Origin: Phoronis australis
Taxonomy: Eukaryota > Phoronida > Phoronidae
Assembly (NCBI GenBank): GCA_002633005.1
Contig: NMRA01000053.1
Span: 1,190,240 to 1,227,321, forward strand
Length of the DNA stretch: 37,082 bases
Direction of reading: 5' to 3'
Below are positions 34,701 to 37,082 of the stretch, piece after piece. The notes below the pieces were generated by a model. That model was not told the DNA's origin, made no database searches, and worked only from the letters and a program-made list of their open reading frames with translations. The position numbers were made by a program, and so were the translations under genes. Each line of letters opens with the position of its first letter. The stretch's first letter is position 1.

Positions 34701-36690
34701 TATCCAGTTAATTAAACTAAAATCGCCCGAACCATTGATTTGATTTGCTTTATTTTAAGTTACGCAAGGTAAGTTGAGGGCGTTATTTAACGATATCTGA
34801 ACGCCACTTTTCATACATACTGGCTTTTCTCATGTCAGGCTCTGTAGAAAGCATTTGGAATTGTTAGTATACTGTGAAAGTAAATAATAATTATTGTTAA
34901 CTTCTTTTGATTTCAGTTGTCTTTTCTGGTACCTCTTAAAGGCAAATTATCAATTGTTTAACATCATGAGAGTAATCAAATTTTGACATTTTGTAACTAA
35001 CTCAGTTTAAAAGACGATAAAATTTCACTTTGCACGTGTAAACAGCTTCTGTTATTACAGTTTCGTTACGTTTCACCAACAGCATGTAAAGATGGGAGAG
35101 GTCAAACTCACCAATGGAATGAAGAGTGGGTAGAGACAAGAGGAGTCGCTAAGTTTGACTGCAAATGTAATCACCCGGTCACTTGGGTGTTTCCCTCCCC
35201 CGATGACTTACCACCAGGATTGATCGAGAAAATTCCTCCATCGGCAAACTGTAAACGACGAGGTATCCACCTTTTGAGTGTACATTCTGCTTTGTACAAA
35301 AACAATGAACAAGATTCATGTATAATTTCGAAAATCGCAAATATTTTTGCGATAGATTTAGACGACTCAAAAATAACTTGCTGAACAAGAAATTGCGTCA
35401 AAAAGGCTTTCCTTGTTATAAAGAAAGTATGAAACAAACTAACGAAAGAATGGCAAGAACGTTTCAAGAAATGTGGTGTCGCTTGCCGACTTCTAAATAG
35501 GTATTGTTTTGTGAACGCCCTAGAATGGAATGCGTTTATGTCAATTTCAAGAGAAGGGTTATGCTACCGAAGCAATGAATGAGCTTCTAAAGCGCACGTG
35601 TTAAAATATAGTTTTTTGCCATTGCGATTCGGACGGAAAAGTTTCGATATTTATGCATGCCATCACATTATTCACCAGTACGCCTTTCTCTCAAGCTTGT
35701 GCTCGTTCCGGCGGACTTCACATGAATTACAACGATACGTACTACGAGGAACGCGACGGCAAGATATACAGGTGCACGTGTGTCAATAGACCAGATCCCT
35801 TGTTAATGGATGACGCACCCCACTCCCACATTAAGTGCGAGGCCCTAAATAGGTAACAAGGGGTAGCAAGCACTCAAAAATTTACATATTCACTGAAACA
35901 AGCTGCTTTTTCAACAGACAATTCCGAGACAAGTGTTTCGCACATGACCAGAACGACATAAACTAGTCTTGAAGATACAAACTGGTGTTTGCTGTTGAGC
36001 TACGTGGTTGACATTGGTTGTGTAGGCTTGTATTGACCGGATGTATATAAACGTATTGTTTAATTTATTCCTTAAAAGGACATTCTCGATTTATAGTAAA
36101 AAACTGAATTTTGGGATTGTTATTCAACGGAATAATTTTTTGAAGTTATGAGCTTTGACTAGAGTTCTTTTTTTCTTAAAAGCACCTTTGTTTTTGTGAT
36201 TTTGTTGCGAATCGTCAATTGACGTATCGCAACCTCCGTCCCCTTGCAAAATGTCGACAAACAAACAATAAGTTTTAACCAGCAACGTGTTGTTTGTTGG
36301 CCAATGGCGGCTTGGAAACGAATGTGTGTTAATAATGCTGCATTCTAATTGGTCACTTAAGCCGTCACTTGGCAGCAGAATGTTGGACAACGGTTGCGTG
36401 GAGTTGCAGTTTCGATTTCACGCTGAAATGGATATCAGAAAATCACTTTTATCGCCGATAATGTATCATTAATCTTTGCACTTTTGCCAACAATGGTAGT
36501 TTTTGAAGTTGAGAGTTACGTTTTTAATTAAGAATTCCATTTGACGGCTACAGTCATAATACCATTTGATAATTTTTTTCTAGATGTATTTTGATACGTG
36601 AATCATTACTCACGTGGTTTAAAGGCTGTACTATTGAAAGGGCGACGCCTGAGTCTGCTTGTGTCACTGCCATAACTAACTGTCCAAAAA
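22638..36690 (+). CDS. Gene B: multi-unit secreted cysteine-rich protein, 3' end beyond window
   Basis: Model: leader 22638-22738; unit 1 30002-30102, 32930-33109, 33376-33538; unit 2 34566-34672, 35083-35262, 35696-35852; unit 3 begins 36584-36690. All junctions are GT-AG and in frame, giving at least 365 residues before the window ends. Each complete unit is about 147 residues with 12 Cys: a four-Cys segment and two FN1-like modules. Units 2 and 3 have no leader. Both inter-unit junctions use AG|GTAACAAG donors in phase 2, rebuilding the Arg-Cys found at the leader/exon 2 join. If those donors are unused, TAA inside them stops translation and yields a one-unit protein (182 aa). Alternatively units 2 and 3 may be separate genes, or alternative cassettes spliced to the one leader. 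The family is not recognised; extracellular location is inferred from the leader. Confidence 0.7.
25080..26060 (-). pseudogene. Decayed LINE reverse transcriptase fragment
   Basis: On the minus strand, frame-shifting reading finds ordered remnants of a LINE ORF2. LLFADDLL, the catalytic FADD box, is at about 26033-26056; MLYMVRKCGVF at 25690-25731; FFKINFVNSCPQFSNQG near 25630-25680; IIRYWLK near 25550-25580; and RDQRFCYVC near 25250-25290, which matches the C-terminal Arg-x-Cys-x2-Cys region seen in many LINEs. Several stops and frameshifts break it, so it is inactive. It sits in gene B intron 1 and is a different copy from the 16-kb fragment. Confidence 0.7.
28895..29005. repeat. Duplicated non-coding block, copy 1 (copy 2 near 31882-31985)
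   Basis: Both copies read GTGTTTATTT, then a TCATGATACA-type segment, then GACAGTCATTCA, in the same order and orientation, with scattered differences. Copy 1 lies about 1.0 kb before exon 2 and copy 2 about 0.95 kb before exon 3 of gene B unit 1. Confidence 0.65.
30002..30102 (+). CDS. Gene B unit 1, exon 2: four-Cys segment
   Basis: Acceptor TTTTTCTAG with a consensus-like branch point TACTAAC about 30 nt upstream (29968-29974); donor G|GTAAGT. 101 nt, phases 2 to 1. Cys at 1, 15, 25 and 31, with EWFKGC and CVTAIKCPK. It is two codons shorter than the 35-residue versions in A and in units 2 and 3, making it the most divergent copy. Confidence 0.82.
30208..30396 (+). CDS. Candidate alternative terminal exon of gene B
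   Basis: About 105 nt after the donor of unit 1 exon 2 lies AATTTCCAAAG followed by an open frame in the required phase 1. It encodes a split Ala then about 62 residues with Cys at relative positions 1, 5, 28 and 36, including GCTNG, DYQGC and SHCKD, and a Lys/Thr-rich tail. It ends at TAA 30394-30396, with AATAAA at 30397-30402. Splicing exon 2 here would give a short secreted isoform without the FN1-like modules. There is no second copy in the window, so the support is phase, Cys content and the poly(A) signal only. Confidence 0.4.
   Translation, partial: FQSCTVGCTNGLRKKTKGFQISVDYQGCRVPFISHCKDVSATKPVTAADKTGELRLQTVSKT
30397..30402 (+). terminator. Poly(A) hexamer next to the candidate short-isoform exon
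   Basis: AATAAA starts immediately after the TAA stop of the candidate terminal exon. Such hexamers also occur by chance in AT-rich introns. Confidence 0.35.
30403..32929. other. Gene B unit 1, intron 2
   Basis: About 2.5 kb after the candidate short-isoform exon. It contains the second copy of the duplicated non-coding block and two TACATGTA sites (near 32478 and 32659). No second exon 2 was seen. Confidence 0.5.
32930..33109 (+). CDS. Gene B unit 1, exon 3: first FN1-like module
   Basis: Acceptor CTTGAATAG, donor G|GTATAC, phase 1-1, 180 nt, 59 full codons. Cys at 1, 26, 28 and 56; Trp15 and Phe24-Asp-Cys-x-Cys are kept, but Trp11 is Leu. It carries TWLFPSPEELP and ends in Cys-Lys-Arg-Arg. 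The intron to exon 4 is only 266 nt, against 10.7 kb in gene A. Confidence 0.85.
33376..33538 (+). CDS. Gene B unit 1, exon 4: second FN1-like module
   Basis: Acceptor TGTCAAG, phase 1 in. Cys at 1, 26, 28 and 47; Tyr11, Tyr15 and Tyr24 conserved; SHSHIKCE motif followed by VVHVV. The frame meets TAA at 33540-33542, but the stop overlaps AG|GTAACAAG at 33537-33544, a good donor leaving the phase-2 AG required by the next unit's exon 2. The coding end is 33538 if spliced and 33542 if not. Part of the tail is coded by a TACATGTA palindrome. Confidence 0.8.
33539..34565. other. Inter-unit intron between gene B units 1 and 2
   Basis: 1,027 nt starting GTAACAAG and ending TTTTCCAG. There is no ATG followed by a hydrophobic stretch and no TATA box, so no leader exon for unit 2. 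Its homologue between units 2 and 3 is 35853-36583. Confidence 0.6.
34566..34672 (+). CDS. Gene B unit 2, exon 2: four-Cys segment
   Basis: Acceptor CTTTTCCAG, donor A|GTAAGC, phases 2 to 1, 107 nt. Cys at 1, 15, 26 and 33, with LLTWFKGC and CVTAISNCPR. About 70% identical by eye to unit 3 exon 2, and the flanking intron sequence is also alike, so these two are the most recent duplicates. No ATG-plus-hydrophobic leader was found in the 1,027 nt between the unit 1 end and this exon. Confidence 0.85.
35083..35262 (+). CDS. Gene B unit 2, exon 3: first FN1-like module
   Basis: Acceptor CACCAACAG, donor G|GTATCC, phase 1-1, 180 nt, 59 full codons. Cys at 1, 26, 28 and 56, with THQW, EEW and Phe-Asp-Cys-Lys-Cys. 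Its first half resembles the gene A copy (THQW), as does PPSANC near the end; the TWVFPSP stretch and Lys-Arg-Arg end resemble unit 1, so it looks mosaic. Confidence 0.85.
35696..35852 (+). CDS. Gene B unit 2, exon 4: second FN1-like module
   Basis: Acceptor TCTCAAG, phase 1 in. Cys at 1, 26, 28 and 47. About 40 of the first 48 residues match unit 1 exon 4, with the tail changed to ALN. TAA at 35854-35856 again lies inside AG|GTAACAAG, in the same phase. Splicing to 36584 would give Arg-Cys and run into unit 3. Confidence 0.8.
35853..36583. other. Inter-unit intron between gene B units 2 and 3
   Basis: 731 nt starting GTAACAAG and ending TTTTTTTCTAG. TATATAAA at 36044 could suggest a promoter, but every ATG downstream opens a short frame without a signal-peptide core, so I do not call a leader here. 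Confidence 0.6.
36584..36690 (+). CDS. Gene B unit 3, exon 2: four-Cys segment, rest beyond window
   Basis: Acceptor TTTTTTTCTAG, donor A|GTAAGT, phases 2 to 1, 107 nt. The first base is A instead of G, but the split codon is still Arg (AGA). Cys at 1, 15, 26 and 33, with LLTWFKGC and CVTAITNCPK. Exons 3 and 4 of this unit should lie to the right of the window; about 390 nt remain after this exon and no module exon is visible in them. Confidence 0.82.
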
Positions 36691-36896
36691 GTAAGTTTAT
36701 TAATTTATCTATTTTGTTGCTTTCACTTCATTTAACATATATCGCCCAAAATGTTGTCTTAATTTGATTTTCCTTTATTTTAAGTTGCACACGGTAAGTT
36801 GACGGCGCTATTTGATGATCTCTAAACGCTAGTTTTTATACAATTAAGCTTTTACATGTAAGCTTGTACAGCATGCGCGCACCCAGCCTTTAATAT

Positions 36897-37082
36897 GGGG
36901 GGGGGGTCGAATTTCTGGCGATGTGGACCTTTTGCTGACACAAAAGCGGGAGGACTAAAAAACGGGGTACCACCTTCACTGTGCGTCTGCCCCTTTTTAG
37001 TGGACTTTTGTCTCGTTTTCTCGGACTTTTTGTTTCTCTGGGGCGGACCTTTTTGCCCACTTCGAACCCCCCGAGCCCCCCC
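36897..37082. repeat. Unclassified repeat, cut by the window edge
   Basis: It starts with a G-run then TCGAATTT and ends near TTCGAACCCCCC, an imperfect inverted pair. Inside, GGACTTTT-like words recur. It may be a small foldback or DNA element; the right limit is unknown. Confidence 0.4.

Larger units (their letters stand above)
33376..36833 (+). repeat. Tandem duplication covering coding units and introns of gene B
   Basis: The sequence from exon 4 of unit 1 through exon 2 of unit 2 and into the next intron (to about 34815) aligns with 35696-36833, introns included. Examples are TTTAATTTATTCCT after both exon 4 copies, GAAAATCACTTTTATCGC in both inter-unit introns, and TTTATTTTAAGTTGC-like words after both exon 2 copies. 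The first copy has about 400 nt more (about 34056-34465). The period is 2.0-2.3 kb. Confidence 0.8.

Noticed and set aside
36044-36051. TATATAAA as a promoter for unit 3
   Set aside because: No downstream ATG before 36584 opens a signal-peptide-like frame, and the homologous position before unit 2 lacks it.
34566-36690. Units 2 and 3 as separate complete genes
   Set aside because: No leader exon or promoter was found before either, and conserved phase-2 donors at the previous stop codons explain them better as parts of gene B. This remains a possible alternative.

Overview
This window looks like nuclear DNA of an invertebrate animal, probably marine. It is AT-rich, has GT-AG introns from 266 nt to 10.7 kb, decayed LINE and DNA-transposon fragments, and about 17 copies of the palindrome TACATGTA, a word common in several marine-invertebrate genomes. 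The species and phylum cannot be fixed from the sequence. There are no bacterial-style genes, and I recognised no rRNA, tRNA or CRISPR. Most open frames are chance or repeat-derived; the real coding sequence is in short exons.

The main content is an apparently unnamed family of secreted cysteine-rich proteins, all on the + strand. Gene A (3267-17753) has four exons: a signal-peptide leader, a four-Cys exon, and two exons that encode modules homologous to each other. It gives a 175-residue protein. Gene B (22638 to beyond the right edge) has its own leader exon and then the same three-exon unit repeated: unit 1 (30002, 32930, 33376), unit 2 (34566, 35083, 35696) and the first exon of unit 3 (36584). 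Units 2 and 3 have no leader. However, the last exon of units 1 and 2 ends in a conserved AG|GTAACAAG donor, in the exact phase that the next unit's first exon needs. The simplest reading is therefore one multi-unit gene whose apparent stop codons lie inside splice donors. The two long modules follow Cys1, an aromatic at 15, an aromatic at about 24, Cys26 and Cys28, then a distal Cys. This spacing resembles fibronectin type I (finger) modules with a long final loop.

The 10.7-kb third intron of gene A (6887-17589) holds a roughly 7-kb array of about 150-bp tandem repeats (7.9-15.2 kb), interrupted by a 221-nt N gap. Nearly every monomer carries a core that matches the CTCF consensus; eight are perfect 14/14 matches, all in one orientation. 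Recurrent hairpin-bearing left and right ends suggest nested Helentron/HINE (pearl-like) elements. A LINE 3' end follows the array.

The 17.9-22.6 kb spacer between the genes holds the gene A poly(A) signal, a GTTCTCGATCG repeat cluster, a G-run, an inverted-repeat pair about 1 kb apart, a TIR element and the TATA promoter of gene B. Gene B intron 1 contains a decayed LINE with its FADD box. The right edge enters another repeat.
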